Below are positions 28,511-38,626 of a stretch of 64,000 nt of DNA, piece by piece; within the stretch, counting starts at the first letter, position 1, and every line of letters begins with the position of its first letter. The DNA comes from Streptomyces noursei (GTDB taxonomy: Bacteria; Actinomycetota; Actinomycetes; Streptomycetales; Streptomycetaceae). The stretch lies in assembly GCF_016917755.1 (NCBI RefSeq), contig NZ_CP070326.1:992001-1056000 (forward strand), in the 5' to 3' direction. The position numbers and the translations under genes were made by a program. The notes beneath the pieces were generated by a model. It saw only the letters and a program-made list of their open reading frames with translations. It searched no databases and had not been told where the DNA came from.

Positions 28511-29371
28511 TCAGTCGGCACGGGGTGTGCGGTGTGGTCGGACGACCGCCAAGGGGCATTGGGAGAACTGCAGGAGTTGGTGGCTGACCGACCCCATGGC
28601 CAGTCCGCGGAAGCCGCCGCGGCCGCGGGAGCCGACGACCAGGAGGTCCGCCCGGTCGGACGCACGGGCCAGCGCGAGCATGGGGTCTTCCTCGGGGAGA
28701 TGCTTCACCACCTCCACCTCGGGATGCTGGCGCGTCAGTGGGGCCAGCCAATCCTCCAGGTCCTTCCGGTGCGCTCGGACCGCCTCGTCCAGCGCTCCGG
28801 CGGTCGTAAGACCGTGCAGTCCCGGGCGGATCCAGGCGTGCACGACCTGCAGGGGGACGCCGCGCAGGGATGCCTGCTCGAAGGCGTACGCCAGGGCGGC
28901 GTCCGAGTGGGTCGAGCCGTCCGTGCCCACCACGATGCGGTTGTGACCGGTGGTGAGGTAGTTGACGACGACCACGGGGCACACCGCGTGTCCGACGACC
29001 TGTAGCGCGACCGAGCCCAGCAGCAGGCTCCCGAACCCACCCATGCCCTTGGCGCCGAGCACAAGCGTGTGCGCGTGCTCCGCCTCGGACAGCAGCGCGG
29101 CAGGCGGAGCACCCGAGGGCAGCGCGGAGGTGACTTCCAGGCCCGGATGTGCTTCCTTGGCGACCGTGGTGGCCTCGTCGACCACTCCCCTGTCGTGTTG
29201 CCCTGCCTCCCAGGCACGTCCCTCCGGGGTGGTGGCGTGTGCGTGTGCCGGGGGCAGGACGTGCACGACGTGCAGAGCGCGACCTCGCGATGCGGCCTCG
29301 TGGGCCGCCCAGATCAGGGCCCGCAGGCTGCGTCCGGAACCGTCGACCCCGACGACGATCGATCCAGTCAT
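28511..29371 (-). CDS. Tandem universal stress protein
   Basis: A 286-residue protein with two UspA domains (1-150 and 155-286). Each starts with the nucleotide-binding strand (IVVGVDGSGRS; IVVGTDGSTHS) and the second ends with VVGSRGRGGFRGLAMGS, the G-2x-G-9x-G(S/T) ATP-binding loop. The first domain has LGAKGMGGFGSLLLGS. Start at ATG 29371 is fixed by AAGGGAG. It lies between the slipin gene (166-base gap) and the beta-CASP nuclease gene on one strand. Such tandem USPs in actinobacteria are induced by hypoxia and starvation; binding of ATP is expected from the motifs. Confidence 0.92.
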   Translation of the reverse strand: MTGSIVVGVDGSGRSLRALIWAAHEAASRGRALHVVHVLPPAHAHATTPEGRAWEAGQHDRGVVDEATTVAKEAHPGLEVTSALPSGAPPAALLSEAEHAHTLVLGAKGMGGFGSLLLGSVALQVVGHAVCPVVVVNYLTTGHNRIVVGTDGSTHSDAALAYAFEQASLRGVPLQVVHAWIRPGLHGLTTAGALDEAVRAHRKDLEDWLAPLTRQHPEVEVVKHLPEEDPMLALARASDRADLLVVGSRGRGGFRGLAMGSVSHQLLQFSQCPLAVVRPHRTPRAD

Positions 29372-29537
29372 GGCCACTCCCTTGTGTGAAACGTCGGCGC
29401 CGGACCGGCGCCCGGTATGCCCGAGCACAGCCCGTTCCGCCGCGGGGGCGGGAGGAGCTTCCGGCCGGCCGGGCCGGTCCGTGTTCGCCCTGCCCCGCTG
29501 CCGTCGGCGAGCGAACGCATCTGCCGCTCCTGCGCGC

Positions 29538-30329
29538 TCATGCCACGGTGGCTTGCCCCACGGGCGTCGGCTCTTGGTGCGGACGTCGGGTCGGCGGTGG
29601 GGCAGTGGTGTGCTGTGTTTCGTCCTCGACGAATCGGGCCAGGGCGCGGGCGCTTTCCAGGAACTGGGCGGGGAAGACGATGGTGGAGTTCTTCTCCGCG
29701 GCGATCTCGGAGAGGATCTGCAGGTTCCGCAACTGCAGGGCGACGGGGTGGGCGCTGATGACGTCAGCGGCCTCGGCGAGGCGGTCCGCGCTCAGTGCCT
29801 CTCCCTCAGCTGCGATGATCTTGGCGCGCTTCTCCCGCTCGGCCTCGGCCTGGCGTGCCATCGCGCGCTGCATGGTGGGCGGCAACTCGATGTCCTTGAG
29901 CTCCACCAGCAGGACATAGATGCCCCAGCGTTGGGTCAGCCCGTCGAGGATGTCCTTGATCTGGGTGTTCAACGTTTCGGTGTCGGTGAGGACCTGGTCG
30001 AGGAGGGACCGGCCCACGACATTGCGCACGGTGGTCTGGGCGATCTGACCGATGGCGGCCGACACGTCCTCGATCTCCACGATGGACTTCACGGGGTCGA
30101 CCCGACGGAAGTAGGCGACGGCCGCGACACCGATGGAGACATTGTCGCGGGTGATGACCTGTTGGGAGGGGATCGGCATGGTCACCGTCCGCAGGGTGAC
30201 CTTCCACATCCGGTCCGCCAAGGGGATCATGAAGCGAATACCCGGATTCCGGACGTTGTGCAGTTTCCCGAAGCGGAACACCACCCCGCGTTGGTACTGA
30301 CGCACGATCGCGACACCGAGATTCGCCAT
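29538..30329 (-). CDS. Slipin/stomatin-type SPFH membrane protein
   Basis: A 263-residue band-7 protein. The N-terminal stretch [16 protein letters not shown] starts the SPFH domain; [38 protein letters not shown] and [20 protein letters not shown] follow, then a charged coiled coil ([21 protein letters not shown]) and a Pro-rich tail. Most slipins have an N-terminal membrane hairpin; here it is very short or missing, so attachment may be peripheral. GAGGAGG precedes ATG 30329, ruling out the longer frame to 30482. It heads a minus-strand group with a USP and a beta-CASP nuclease, and no NfeD partner is adjacent. A DosR-like palindrome lies 61 bases upstream. Confidence 0.88.
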   Translation of the reverse strand: MANLGVAIVRQYQRGVVFRFGKLHNVRNPGIRFMIPLADRMWKVTLRTVTMPIPSQQVITRDNVSIGVAAVAYFRRVDPVKSIVEIEDVSAAIGQIAQTTVRNVVGRSLLDQVLTDTETLNTQIKDILDGLTQRWGIYVLLVELKDIELPPTMQRAMARQAEAEREKRAKIIAAEGEALSADRLAEAADVISAHPVALQLRNLQILSEIAAEKNSTIVFPAQFLESARALARFVEDETQHTTAPPPTRRPHQEPTPVGQATVA

Positions 30330-30389
30330 GCCACCCACCTCCTCGAAGGCGTTTGTTCCACAGTGGCCGATGTCGGTTCGTCGGCGCTT

Positions 30390-30403
30390 GGGCCCTCCGG
30401 CCC
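30390..30403. promoter_or_regulatory. DosR/DevR-like palindrome upstream of the slipin gene
   Basis: GGGCC-CTCC-GGCCC, a perfect five-base inverted repeat with a four-base gap, 61 bases before the slipin start. It sits in the gene-free divergent region 30330-30697 shared with the SpoIIAA-like gene. Confidence 0.5.
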
Positions 30404-30697
30404 TGCGCCCTGGGTCGATCCGACCACATTCCGGCCCTACCCGACTGCCCCGGGCACTGCGGGAGAGTCCGCGATTCGTCACCGCTTGCCAGTGCCTGCC
30501 GATCAGAGGCCCCGGCCGACCCGCGTCTCCGCACGCCTGACTACGGCAGGTGACCGATCGCCCGCCCGGACCGTTTCGCGCACAGGGCGTTGGGCGAAGG
30601 CGGAATACTGGAACGGGGCGAGTCTGCGAACGGCTGGCACGGTACCGCTCTCGGCGTCCGCGTTAGCCCGTGCCCCTCGCGTGGAGGGAGCGACCTC

Positions 30698-31465
30698 ATG
30701 CTGAAGGCAACCAAGGAAACACCCGCAGGCGTCGATGTGGTCAGGGCCGTCGGCACCGTGTCGAAGGGCGACTACGAGAGTGTGGTCGTGCCACTCGTCG
30801 AAGACGCCCGCCGGGCGGGACGGCGCCTGCGCATCATGTGTGAGATCGGGCCGGAGTTCCGGTCGTTCACCCCGGCTGCGGCCTGGGAGGACCTCAAGGT
30901 CGGTCCCGGTGCCATGCGGCTGTGCGACGGCTGCGCCGTTGTCACCGATGCCGGATGGATCCGCGAGACGACCCGATTGCTGCGCTTCCTGATGCCCTGC
31001 CCCGTGCACGTCTTCGGCGCCCAGGAACGCGAAGAGGCCCTGCAGTGGCTGACGTCACTACCCGAAGGCCCCGGCATCTCCCACCGGCTCCTGACCGACT
31101 CCCGCGTGCTCGTCGTCGAAGTCCAACATCCGCTGCGCGCCCAGGACTTCGAGGCACTGGCGGCGACCGCGGACACCTGGTTGCAGACCCACGACGCGCT
31201 GGCCGGCGTCGTGATCCACACACACGAGTTTCCCGGTTGGGAAAACCTCGGCAGCCTGATCCGCCACGTGCGGTTCATCCGTGATCACCATCGGAAGGTC
31301 GAAAGGATCGCGTTGGCGGCGGACAGCAAGGTCGCCGCGCTGGTGCCCCACCTCGCGAACCACTTCGTCCATGCCGAGGTGCAGCGCTTCGCATACGACG
31401 AACTCGACGACGCACTCGCGTGGGCCGCCGATGCCGAGACGCGACAGCCGGGCAAGGCATGTTGA
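30698..31465 (+). CDS. Protein with two tandem SpoIIAA-like (STAS-fold) domains
   Basis: A 255-residue soluble protein made of two similar halves. The first (1-125) has VDVVRAVGTVSKGDYESVVVP, RRLRIMCEIGPEFRSF and FGAQEREEALQWL. The second (126-255) has SRVLVVEVQHPLRAQDFEALA, GVVIHTHEFPGWENL, DHHRKVERIALAADSKVAAL and F-A-Y-D-E-L-D-D-A-L-A-W. This strand-helix order with a C-terminal Y/D-ELxxALxWL is typical of SpoIIAA-like proteins. The RVALVGDxxW-type strand is clear only in the second half. GGAGGGAG precedes ATG 30698. Function in this family is poorly known; stress-related membrane or signalling roles are proposed. Confidence 0.75.
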   Translation: MLKATKETPAGVDVVRAVGTVSKGDYESVVVPLVEDARRAGRRLRIMCEIGPEFRSFTPAAAWEDLKVGPGAMRLCDGCAVVTDAGWIRETTRLLRFLMPCPVHVFGAQEREEALQWLTSLPEGPGISHRLLTDSRVLVVEVQHPLRAQDFEALAATADTWLQTHDALAGVVIHTHEFPGWENLGSLIRHVRFIRDHHRKVERIALAADSKVAALVPHLANHFVHAEVQRFAYDELDDALAWAADAETRQPGKAC

Positions 31466-31651
31466 CCACCATGTGCGTCAGGTCCCGCCGTGTTTCGGTC
31501 CGAGCCGACGCCAGCATCTTCGACCGCCGGAGCCATGGAGGTCCTTCCCGCCTGCTCGCGCTCGCCTCTCTCTTGTGCCGATGACATGCCGGGCGCAGCT
31601 GGTGGCGTTCGGGGGCACCAGTACGCCCCCTGGGGACCGGTCCCGGATTCG

Positions 31652-32524
31652 TCAGTCGTGCGGCACGATGGCGACGGGGCACGACGCGTGGTGTGCGGCG
31701 GCATGTGCGACGTTGCCCAGCCGTGGCGCCAGGGCGGGTCGTTGCCGACGGCGTCCGATCACCAGCAGATCGGCGGCCGAGGCCGCTCGTACGACGGCCC
31801 GGGAGGGGCTCTCCAGAAGTACGCTGTCGATCACCCGCACACCGGGGAACTTCTCGCGCGACGAGCGGAGTGCCTCGCCCAGCCGCTGCCGGGCTTCCTC
31901 GGTGATCTCCTCGATGACGTCGGGATTCCCGGCCCACGGCACGTACCTATCCACCGGCAAGCTCCTCCCGTGGACGGCGTGCAGGGGCACTTCGCGCAGG
32001 GCGGCGGCCTCGAAGGCGAACTCCAGCAGGTCGTCGCACCGCCCGTGCAGGCTCACCCCGACCACCACGACTCCGCCCGTGCCGTGCGCCGGATCCGAGG
32101 CAGGGCGCATGCCGGCGCGCACCAGCACGACCGGCCGCTCCGCTCGCGCCACGATCTCCATGCTGGTGTCGCCCAGGAAGAAGCATGCGGCGGTGGACAG
32201 TCCCCGCGATCCCAGTATCAGCAGCTCGGACCGCGCCGACGCGCGGAGCAGAGCGGTCTCGGCGTCAGATGCGACCAGGTCCTCGACGACGGGGAGGTTC
32301 GGGTAGCGCTCGTGGATTTCCGTTTGCGCATCGTGCACGATCCGTTTCGCCCAGTAGTTCTGGTCCACCTCCGGGGACGGTCCGACGGCCTCCGGTGCGA
32401 GCATGGGCCAGGCATGCAGCAGGCGTAGCGGGAGCCCTCGGCGATCGGCTTCCCCGGCTGCCCAGCGGGCGGCCGCCAGGCTCTCGGCCGAACCGTCGAG
32501 ACCCACGGTGACGGCGTGGTCCAT
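31652..32524 (-). CDS. Tandem universal stress protein
   Basis: A 290-residue protein with two UspA domains. Domain one starts AVTVGLDGSAESLAAARWAA and has LILGSRGLSTAACFFLGDTS; domain two starts VVVVGVSLHGRCDDLLEFAF and has LLVIGRRRQRPALAPRLGNV, a diverged nucleotide loop. It ends HHASCPVAIVPHD. ATG 32524 has AGGAGG eight bases upstream. It is divergent from the PNPOx-like gene at 32783; each has its own DosR-like palindrome in the shared 258-base region. A remnant with the same C-terminal motif occurs near 59.6 kb. Confidence 0.92.
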   Translation of the reverse strand: MDHAVTVGLDGSAESLAAARWAAGEADRRGLPLRLLHAWPMLAPEAVGPSPEVDQNYWAKRIVHDAQTEIHERYPNLPVVEDLVASDAETALLRASARSELLILGSRGLSTAACFFLGDTSMEIVARAERPVVLVRAGMRPASDPAHGTGGVVVVGVSLHGRCDDLLEFAFEAAALREVPLHAVHGRSLPVDRYVPWAGNPDVIEEITEEARQRLGEALRSSREKFPGVRVIDSVLLESPSRAVVRAASAADLLVIGRRRQRPALAPRLGNVAHAAAHHASCPVAIVPHD

Positions 32525-32613
32525 GGCAGTTGCCTCCTTCTCGCCGCGAGCCGGAGCGGGGTACGAACACGTCTCCTTCCCTCCAGCGTGCGGTCGCCGT
32601 CCGTCCGGCGACA

Positions 32614-32627
32614 GGGCCCCTTGGCCC
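32614..32627. promoter_or_regulatory. DosR/DevR-like palindrome upstream of a USP gene
   Basis: GGGCC-CCTT-GGCCC, perfect five-base arms and four-base gap, 90 bases before the USP start at 32524 on the minus strand. Confidence 0.5.
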
Positions 32628-32732
32628 AAGGATCGGGGCCGACAGCAGTGGAGAAGGCGTCGAAGCCGACGCGGGCGAGGCCACGCGGCGGCGTACGGGC
32701 ACGGCGGAGCGGCCCGAACCACCCCACGACGG

Positions 32733-32746
32733 GGGACCATCGGCCC
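32733..32746. promoter_or_regulatory. DosR/DevR-like site upstream of a PNPOx-like gene
   Basis: GGGAC-CATC-GGCCC, 37 bases before ATG 32783. The left arm is identical to the mycobacterial DosR half-site GGGAC. Confidence 0.5.
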
Positions 32747-32782
32747 TACGCCCTATCCGTCCGGTGCGCGCACGCTGAGGGC

Positions 32783-33238
32783 ATGCAGTGGGACAACGGC
32801 CTTCGGCAGCTGGACCGGCAGGAGTGCCTGCGCTTCCTGACGTTGGTGCCCATCGGCCGCATCGTGTACACGCACGAGGCGCTGCCTGCCGCCCTGCCGG
32901 TCAACTTCTCTCTCGACCAGGACCACTCGGTGGTGTTCCGGACCTCGGCGCGGTCACGTGTGGTGCACGCCGTCGACGGCGCCGTCGTGGCTTTCGAAAC
33001 CGACTGGTTCGACGAGGAGTCGCAGTCGGGTTGGAGCGTCGTCGTGACCGGGCGGGCCAGCCTGGTCACCGACCGGAGAGAACAAGAACGGCTGCGTGCG
33101 GTCGGGCTCCGCTCGTGGGTGGCCGTGCCGGAGGACGCCTTCGTCCGGATCACCCCCGAACTCGTGAGCGGTCGCCTCCTGCACGGGCACCCGCGCGGCG
33201 GCGAGCGGGGCACGGCGTCCCTCGCCGACGTCCCGTGA
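32783..33238 (+). CDS. Pyridoxamine 5'-phosphate oxidase-like flavin/F420-binding family protein
   Basis: A 151-residue split-barrel protein. It opens LRQLDRQECLRFLTLVPIGR and continues with VYTHEALPAALPVNFSLD, VVFRTSARSRVVHAV, VAFETDWFDEESQSGWSVVV and TGRASLVTD. This is the standard order of stand-alone PNPOx-fold proteins that bind FMN or F420, common among actinobacterial dormancy genes. GAGGG lies close before ATG 32783. It precedes the acetyl-CoA synthetase operon by 159 bases. The C-terminal half of 44694-45419 is a relative. Substrate unknown. Confidence 0.85.
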   Translation: MQWDNGLRQLDRQECLRFLTLVPIGRIVYTHEALPAALPVNFSLDQDHSVVFRTSARSRVVHAVDGAVVAFETDWFDEESQSGWSVVVTGRASLVTDRREQERLRAVGLRSWVAVPEDAFVRITPELVSGRLLHGHPRGGERGTASLADVP

Positions 33239-33321
33239 CGGCTGTGGCATCCGTCCGTACCGGAGGGCTCGGCGCATGACGGCCCGACCCACCGCCCCTG
33301 TGCCCGGCCGGCCCGTGTCCC

Positions 33322-33335
33322 AGGCCCTTCGGCCC
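33322..33335. promoter_or_regulatory. DosR/DevR-like site upstream of the acetyl-CoA synthetase operon
   Basis: AGGCC-CTTC-GGCCC, one mismatch in the left arm, 62 bases before ATG 33398. Confidence 0.42.
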
Positions 33336-33397
33336 CATGCGCGTGTCAGCGGGGTCCGCGATCCTGGAGAGGGTGCGAAGCGTCGGAGGAAACCGCG

Positions 33398-35191
33398 ATG
33401 ACGTGGGAGACCATACGCAAGGACACCACTGCGCAGGTGGCGCCGAACCTCGCCGACTACGCGCGGGAACGCGCGGAGTTCACCTGGTCCCGGGCGCGGA
33501 AGCGCCTGGACGGTCTGCCCTGCGGGCGCGGGCTGAACATGGCGTACGAGGCCGTCGATCGTCATGCGGGAACGACGCGTGGCGGCAAGGTCGCGTTGCG
33601 GTGTCTCGCGCGTGACGGCACCGTCACCACCGTCACGTACACCGAGTTGGCGTGCCGCACGGCACGATTCGCGAACGTCCTGCGGTCGCTGGGAGTCGGC
33701 CGCGGTGACACCGTGTTCACCTTGCTCGGCAGGTGTCCGGAGCTGTACACGGTCGTGCTCGGCACGTTGAAGAACACCAGCGTGCTCTGTCCGCTCTTCT
33801 CCGCGTTCGGCCCCGACCCGGTCGAGCAGCGCCTGCGGCTCGGCGACGCCCTGGTGCTGGTCACCACGGCGGCCCTCTACCGGCGCAAGGTCGCGGAGCG
33901 CAGGCCGGAGCTCCCCGGACTCGCGCACGTCCTCATCGTCGGGCCCGGGGCCGAGGAGCTGCCCGGTACGCTCTCGTTCGACGCACTCATGGCCGCCGCG
34001 TCCGGGCATTTCGCCATCCCGCCGACCTCTCCCGAGGACATGGCGCTACTGCACTTCACGAGCGGAACCACCGGCACCCCGAAGGGTGCGATCCACGTCC
34101 ACGAAGCCGTCGTCGCCCACCACGCCACGGCCGCCTACGCACTGGACCTGCACCCCGAGGACGTGTACTGGTGCACCGCCGACCCGGGCTGGGTCACCGG
34201 CATGTCCTACGGCGTCATCGCCCCGCTCGTCCATGGCGTGACCGCGGTGGTCGACGAGGGGGACTACGACGCCCTGCGCTGGTACCGCATTCTCGACGAG
34301 CAGCGGGTGAGCGTCTGGTACACCGCGCCCACGGCGCTGCGCATGCTCATGCGCGGCGCGCCGCCACGGCAGTCCAACGACGGGCGAGCGGTGCACGACC
34401 TGCCGGCCCTGCGCTTCGTCGCGTCCGTCGGCGAGCCCCTCAACCCCGAGGCCGTGGTCTGGGGCCAGGAATCGCTGGGCCTGCCCGTGCACGACAACTG
34501 GTGGCAGACCGAGACCGGTTGCATCATGATCGCCAACTTCGCCGCCTGCGAGATCCGGCCCGGCTCGATGGGCCGACCGCTTCCGGGTGTCGAGGCCACG
34601 GTGCTGGAGCGCGGCGAGGACGGCCGCGCCCGGATCACCGACAACGGTGTGCGCGCGGTGCACGAACCGGACGTGGTGGGCGAGTTGGCACTGCGTCCTG
34701 GCTGGCCCTCCATGTTCCGCGGATATCTGCACGACGAGAAGCGCTACGAGGCGGCTTTCGCCGGCGGCTGGTACCTGACCGGGGACCTGGCCAGGCGGGA
34801 CGAGGACGGGTGGTACTGGTTCGTCGGCCGGGCCGACGACGTCATCAAGTCGGCGGGGCACCTGATCGGCCCCTTCGAGGTGGAGAGCGCCCTGATGGAA
34901 CATCCGGCCGTCGCCGAGGCCGGGGTGATCGGACGGCCCGACCCCATGGCCGGGAACATCGTCAAAGCGTTCGTCTCGTTGCGACCCGGTGTCGAGCCGA
35001 CCGCCTCGCTGGAGCGTGAGTTGCTGGCCTTCGGCCGTCGGCGGCTGGGCCCCGCCGTCGCTCCCCGGGAGATCGCCTTCGACCAGAACCTCCCCAAGAC
35101 CCGCAGCGGCAAGGTGATGCGCCGGCTGCTGCGCGCCCGTGAACTCGGGCTGCCCACCGGCGACCTGTCCACTCTGGAGGGATCCGTATGA
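33398..35191 (+). CDS. acsA: Acetyl-CoA synthetase (AMP-forming)
   Basis: A 597-residue adenylate-forming enzyme that activates acetate or a close acid to acyl-CoA. Motifs: P-loop [25 protein letters not shown], the acetate-site motif DNWWQTETG, hinge Asp in [37 protein letters not shown], and the catalytic/acetylated lysine in [18 protein letters not shown] and GWVTG favour acetate. GGAGG precedes ATG 33398. Its stop overlaps the start of the E1alpha gene by four bases, so it is translated with the 2-oxoacid dehydrogenase genes, linking acetate and pyruvate entry to acetyl-CoA. Confidence 0.9.
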   Translation: MTWETIRKDTTAQVAPNLADYARERAEFTWSRARKRLDGLPCGRGLNMAYEAVDRHAGTTRGGKVALRCLARDGTVTTVTYTELACRTARFANVLRSLGVGRGDTVFTLLGRCPELYTVVLGTLKNTSVLCPLFSAFGPDPVEQRLRLGDALVLVTTAALYRRKVAERRPELPGLAHVLIVGPGAEELPGTLSFDALMAAASGHFAIPPTSPEDMALLHFTSGTTGTPKGAIHVHEAVVAHHATAAYALDLHPEDVYWCTADPGWVTGMSYGVIAPLVHGVTAVVDEGDYDALRWYRILDEQRVSVWYTAPTALRMLMRGAPPRQSNDGRAVHDLPALRFVASVGEPLNPEAVVWGQESLGLPVHDNWWQTETGCIMIANFAACEIRPGSMGRPLPGVEATVLERGEDGRARITDNGVRAVHEPDVVGELALRPGWPSMFRGYLHDEKRYEAAFAGGWYLTGDLARRDEDGWYWFVGRADDVIKSAGHLIGPFEVESALMEHPAVAEAGVIGRPDPMAGNIVKAFVSLRPGVEPTASLERELLAFGRRRLGPAVAPREIAFDQNLPKTRSGKVMRRLLRARELGLPTGDLSTLEGSV

Positions 35192-36216
35192 CCTCCGTCC
35201 GTGGCACCCACAGACGCAAGGCCACGATGGGCGCCGACGTGGCGACCCGGGCCGAGCGCCGCGGCGAACTGCTGCACGCCATGCTGCGCATCCGACGTTT
35301 CGAGGAGCGCTGCGTCGAGCTGTACAGCGCCGCGAAGATCCGCGGCTTCGTCCACCTCTACATCGGGGAGGAGGCCGTCGCCGTCGGCGTCAACGAAGCC
35401 CTGACCGCCGAGGACGCGGTGGTCTCCACCTACCGCGAGCACGGCCACGCGCTGGCCCGCGGCCTCCCGGCCGAAGCCATCATGGCCGAGATGTACGGCA
35501 GGGCCACCGGCTGCAGCGGGGGGCGCGGCGGGTCCATGCACCTCTTCGACGCCGGGCGTCACTTCTACGGCGGGAACGCGATCGTCGCGGGCGGGCTGCC
35601 GCTGGCCGCCGGACTCGCGCTCGCCGACCGCATGTGCGGACGGTCCCGTGTCACCTGCTGCTTCTTCGGCGACGGTGCCTTCGCCGAGGGCGAGTTCCAC
35701 GAGACGGCGAATCTGGCCGCTCTGTGGGGCCTGCCGCTGCTGTTCGTGTGCGAGAACAACCTGTATGCCATGGGCACGGCCCTGCAACGCCACGAGGCGC
35801 AGACCGACCTGGCGCTGCGGGCCGCCTCCTACGGCATGGCGGCGTGGGCGGTGGACGGCATGGACGTCGAAGCGGTCGAACGGGCCGCCCGTCGGGCCGC
35901 CGAGGGCATTCGGGGTGGCGGCGGGCCGTATTTCCTCGAAATGCGCACCTACCGCTTCCGTGCCCACTCCATGTACGACCCGGACCGCTACCGCGACAAG
36001 GCGGAGGTCGAACGGTGGAAGGCGCGCGATCCGGTCACCCGGCTCGCCGACCGGATGCGGGAGGACGCCGAGCCGGTCGAGGATCTGCTCGGCGAGACCG
36101 AACGCCAGGTCACCGAGGAGATCGACGCCGCTGTCGACGGGGCCGAGCGCGCACCGGAAGAGCCGGTCGAGAGCCTGCTGCAGCACGTCACCAGCCTCCG
36201 GACGGAGGCGACGTGA
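35188..36216 (+). CDS. pdhA: 2-oxoacid dehydrogenase E1 alpha subunit, pyruvate-type
   Basis: A 342-residue thiamine-diphosphate enzyme subunit. Motifs: [55 protein letters not shown], and the TPP/Mg2+ motif [20 protein letters not shown] followed by CENN. The [12 protein letters not shown] loop is typical of pyruvate or acetoin E1alpha rather than branched-chain E1. It overlaps acsA (ATGA) and pdhB follows at once. With E1beta it decarboxylates a 2-oxoacid and transfers the acyl group to E2-lipoate. Streptomyces normally uses the homodimeric AceE, so this is an accessory complex. Confidence 0.9.
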   Translation: MTSVRGTHRRKATMGADVATRAERRGELLHAMLRIRRFEERCVELYSAAKIRGFVHLYIGEEAVAVGVNEALTAEDAVVSTYREHGHALARGLPAEAIMAEMYGRATGCSGGRGGSMHLFDAGRHFYGGNAIVAGGLPLAAGLALADRMCGRSRVTCCFFGDGAFAEGEFHETANLAALWGLPLLFVCENNLYAMGTALQRHEAQTDLALRAASYGMAAWAVDGMDVEAVERAARRAAEGIRGGGGPYFLEMRTYRFRAHSMYDPDRYRDKAEVERWKARDPVTRLADRMREDAEPVEDLLGETERQVTEEIDAAVDGAERAPEEPVESLLQHVTSLRTEAT

Positions 36217-36218
36217 CC

Positions 36219-37214
36219 ATGGCCTCGGATGCTGCCGGAGCGGCGAAGACGACGTATCGCGAGGCGATGCGGGAAGCCCTCCGCGAGGCATTGCGCGCCG
36301 ACGACCGGGTCTTCCTCATGGGCGAGGACGTGGGCCGGTACGGCGGCTGCTTCGGTGTGAGCCTCGGTCTGCTGGAGGAGTTCGGGCCCGAGCGGATCTT
36401 GGACACCCCCCTGTCGGAGTCCGCGTTCGTGGGGGCGGGCATCGGCGCCGCCCTCAACGGGATGCGGCCGATCGTCGAGATCATGACGGTCAACTTCAGC
36501 CTGCTCGCCCTCGACCAGATCCTCAACAACGCCGCCACGCTCCTGCACATGTCGGGCGGCCAACTGCCCGTACCGCTCGTGATCCGTATGACGACGGGCG
36601 CCGGCCGGCAGTTGGCCGCCCAGCACTCGCACAGCCTCGAAGGGTGGTACGCGCACATCCCGGGCATCCGCGTGCTCGCACCGGCGACCATCGAGGACGC
36701 CCGCCACATGCTCGCGCCGGCACTGGCCGACCCCGACCCCGTGCTGATCTTCGAACACGGCAGCCTCTACAACGCCTCCGGAGAGCTCGGCCCGCCCGCC
36801 GGCCCCGTGGACCTGGACCACGCCGCGGTCCGCAGGCCGGGCACCGACGTCTCCCTGATCACCTACGGCGGTTCCCTCCCGAAAGCGCTGACCGCGGCGG
36901 ACGAGCTGGCGGCCGACGGCATCGACGCCGAGGTCGTCGATCTGCGCACCCTGCGGCCCCTCGACGGCAGGGCCGTGGCCGCCTCCGTGGCCCGCACGCA
37001 CCGCGCGGTGGTGATCGACGAGGCATGGCGCAGCGGCAGTCTCGCGGCGGAGGTGTCCGCGCGGATCGCCGAGGACTCGTTCTACGAACTGGACGCACCG
37101 GTCGAGCGGGTATGCAGCGCGGAGGTACCCATCCCCTACGCACGGCTGCTCGAACAGGCAGCCCTGCCCCAGACCGCCGACATCATCGCGGCGGCGCACC
37201 GGGCGGTGGACTGA
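36219..37214 (+). CDS. pdhB: 2-oxoacid dehydrogenase E1 beta subunit
   Basis: A 331-residue transketolase-like subunit: [72 protein letters not shown] and [20 protein letters not shown] are E1beta signatures, with [10 protein letters not shown] in the C-terminal domain. ATG 36219 is used with GGAGG ten bases upstream; GTG 36213, which overlaps the pdhA stop as GTGA, is an equally reasonable start. It pairs with pdhA to form the alpha2beta2 E1. The stop is two bases before the E2 gene. Confidence 0.92.
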   Translation: MASDAAGAAKTTYREAMREALREALRADDRVFLMGEDVGRYGGCFGVSLGLLEEFGPERILDTPLSESAFVGAGIGAALNGMRPIVEIMTVNFSLLALDQILNNAATLLHMSGGQLPVPLVIRMTTGAGRQLAAQHSHSLEGWYAHIPGIRVLAPATIEDARHMLAPALADPDPVLIFEHGSLYNASGELGPPAGPVDLDHAAVRRPGTDVSLITYGGSLPKALTAADELAADGIDAEVVDLRTLRPLDGRAVAASVARTHRAVVIDEAWRSGSLAAEVSARIAEDSFYELDAPVERVCSAEVPIPYARLLEQAALPQTADIIAAAHRAVD

Positions 37215-37216
37215 CG

Positions 37217-38626
37217 ATGGCCGAGTTCACGATGCCCTCGCTGGGCGCCGACATGGATGAGGGCACGCTGCAGGAGTGGCTCGTGCACGCCGGTGACCCC
37301 GTGCGCAAGGGGGATCCGGTCGCGGTCGTCGAGACCGCCAAGTCCACGATCGAGGTGGAGTGCTTCGAGGCGGGCAGGATCGGGCAGTTGCTCGTGACCC
37401 CGGGCACGACGGTCCCCGTGGGCACGCCGCTCGCACGGATCGAGCCGCTGGCGGAGGCCGACACGCCCACAGAGCCGGAAGCACCCGCAAAGCCCGCGCG
37501 GCCCCCTCGCCCACCGGCGGCGGAGGGGGCACGATCGACGGCGCGGAAGCCCTCGCGGCGCAAACCGACGCCCCTACAGGCGCCGACGGCGACCGGCCCG
37601 CCCCCCGACCACGACCACGCCGTCGAGCATCGCGGCCACGGCGACGAAGGGCCCCTCGTCCGGCATCTCGCCGAGGAGGCGGGCATCGACCTGGACACCG
37701 TCCACGGGACCGGCCGTGGCGGGCGTGTCACCCGTGCCGATGTCGGGCGGGCCGCTGCGGCAGCGCGGTCACCCGCCCGGGTCACCCCGTACGCGCGCAG
37801 GCTCGCCCGCGAACTGGGCGTCGATCTCCGCGGGCTGACAGGCACCGGCCCGGACGGCACCGTCCGTGCCTCGGACGTCCGTGCGGCGGCTCCCGGCCCG
37901 ACGACTCCGCCTACTCCGCAGTCCGGCGGCGGGGTGCCGGCGCGTGCCTCGGCGGTTCGGCGGAAGGAGGGGATGCGGGAGGCCATCGCGGGCCTGATGA
38001 GCCGTGCCAACCGGGAGATCCCGCACTACTACCTGTCCACGAGCATCGACATGGCCACCGCGTTGGACTGGATGCACGAGCACAACCACCACCGCCCCGT
38101 GGGTGAACGACTGCTTCCGGCGGCCCTGTTGCTCAAGGCCGCGGCGCGGGCGGCCCGGGAGGTACCCGAGTTGAACGGCCATTGGCTCGACGGCCGCTTC
38201 GCCGCCGCCGAGGAGGTACGCCTCGGCGTGGCCGTCTCCCTGCGCGGCGGTGGGCTCGTCGCCCCCGTTCTACGGAATGCCGACGCACTCGAACTCCCGC
38301 AGCTGATGTCCCAGTTGAAGGATCTGGTCGCCCGCGCCCGAAACGGCCGACTGCGCGGTTCCGAAGTGGCGGATCCCACCCTCACGGTCACCAACCTCGG
38401 TGATCAAGGGGTGGAGGCGGTGCTGGGTGTCATCTACCCACCGCAGGTGGCCTTGGTGGGCTTCGGCCGGGTGGTCGAACGACCGTGGGCGGTCAACGGC
38501 CTGCTCGGCGTACGGCCGGTGGTCACGGCCAGCCTCTCGGCCGACCACCGGGCGACCGACGGCGCCGTCGGGGCCCGCTATCTCACCAGCGTCGACCGAC
38601 TCTTGCAGAGCCCGGAGGAGCTATGA
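37217..38626 (+). CDS. Dihydrolipoamide acyltransferase (E2) with two subunit-binding domains
   Basis: A 469-residue E2. A single lipoyl domain (1-80) carries Lys42 in VVETAKSTIE. A Pro/Ala-rich linker is followed by two peripheral-subunit-binding motifs: VRHLAEEAGIDLDTVHGTGR and YARRLARELGVDLRGLTGTG. Two such motifs in one E2 is uncommon. The catalytic domain has HYYLSTSIDM, VTNLGDQGVEAVLGVIYPPQ and the active-site SADHRATDGAVGA. It takes the acyl group from E1 and passes it to CoA. No E3 (dihydrolipoamide dehydrogenase) gene follows; one from elsewhere must serve. The stop overlaps the acyl-carrier-protein start by four bases. Confidence 0.92.
   Translation: MAEFTMPSLGADMDEGTLQEWLVHAGDPVRKGDPVAVVETAKSTIEVECFEAGRIGQLLVTPGTTVPVGTPLARIEPLAEADTPTEPEAPAKPARPPRPPAAEGARSTARKPSRRKPTPLQAPTATGPPPDHDHAVEHRGHGDEGPLVRHLAEEAGIDLDTVHGTGRGGRVTRADVGRAAAAARSPARVTPYARRLARELGVDLRGLTGTGPDGTVRASDVRAAAPGPTTPPTPQSGGGVPARASAVRRKEGMREAIAGLMSRANREIPHYYLSTSIDMATALDWMHEHNHHRPVGERLLPAALLLKAAARAAREVPELNGHWLDGRFAAAEEVRLGVAVSLRGGGLVAPVLRNADALELPQLMSQLKDLVARARNGRLRGSEVADPTLTVTNLGDQGVEAVLGVIYPPQVALVGFGRVVERPWAVNGLLGVRPVVTASLSADHRATDGAVGARYLTSVDRLLQSPEEL

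Noticed and set aside
31635..31650. GGGACCGGTCCC palindrome as a DosR box
   Set aside because: The gap between arms is two bases, not four, and it lies at the 3' end of a USP gene rather than upstream of one.
35648..37216. Extension of the E2 frame upstream of 37217
   Set aside because: The frame is open through pdhA and pdhB only because of GC bias. The lipoyl domain begins at ATG 37217.
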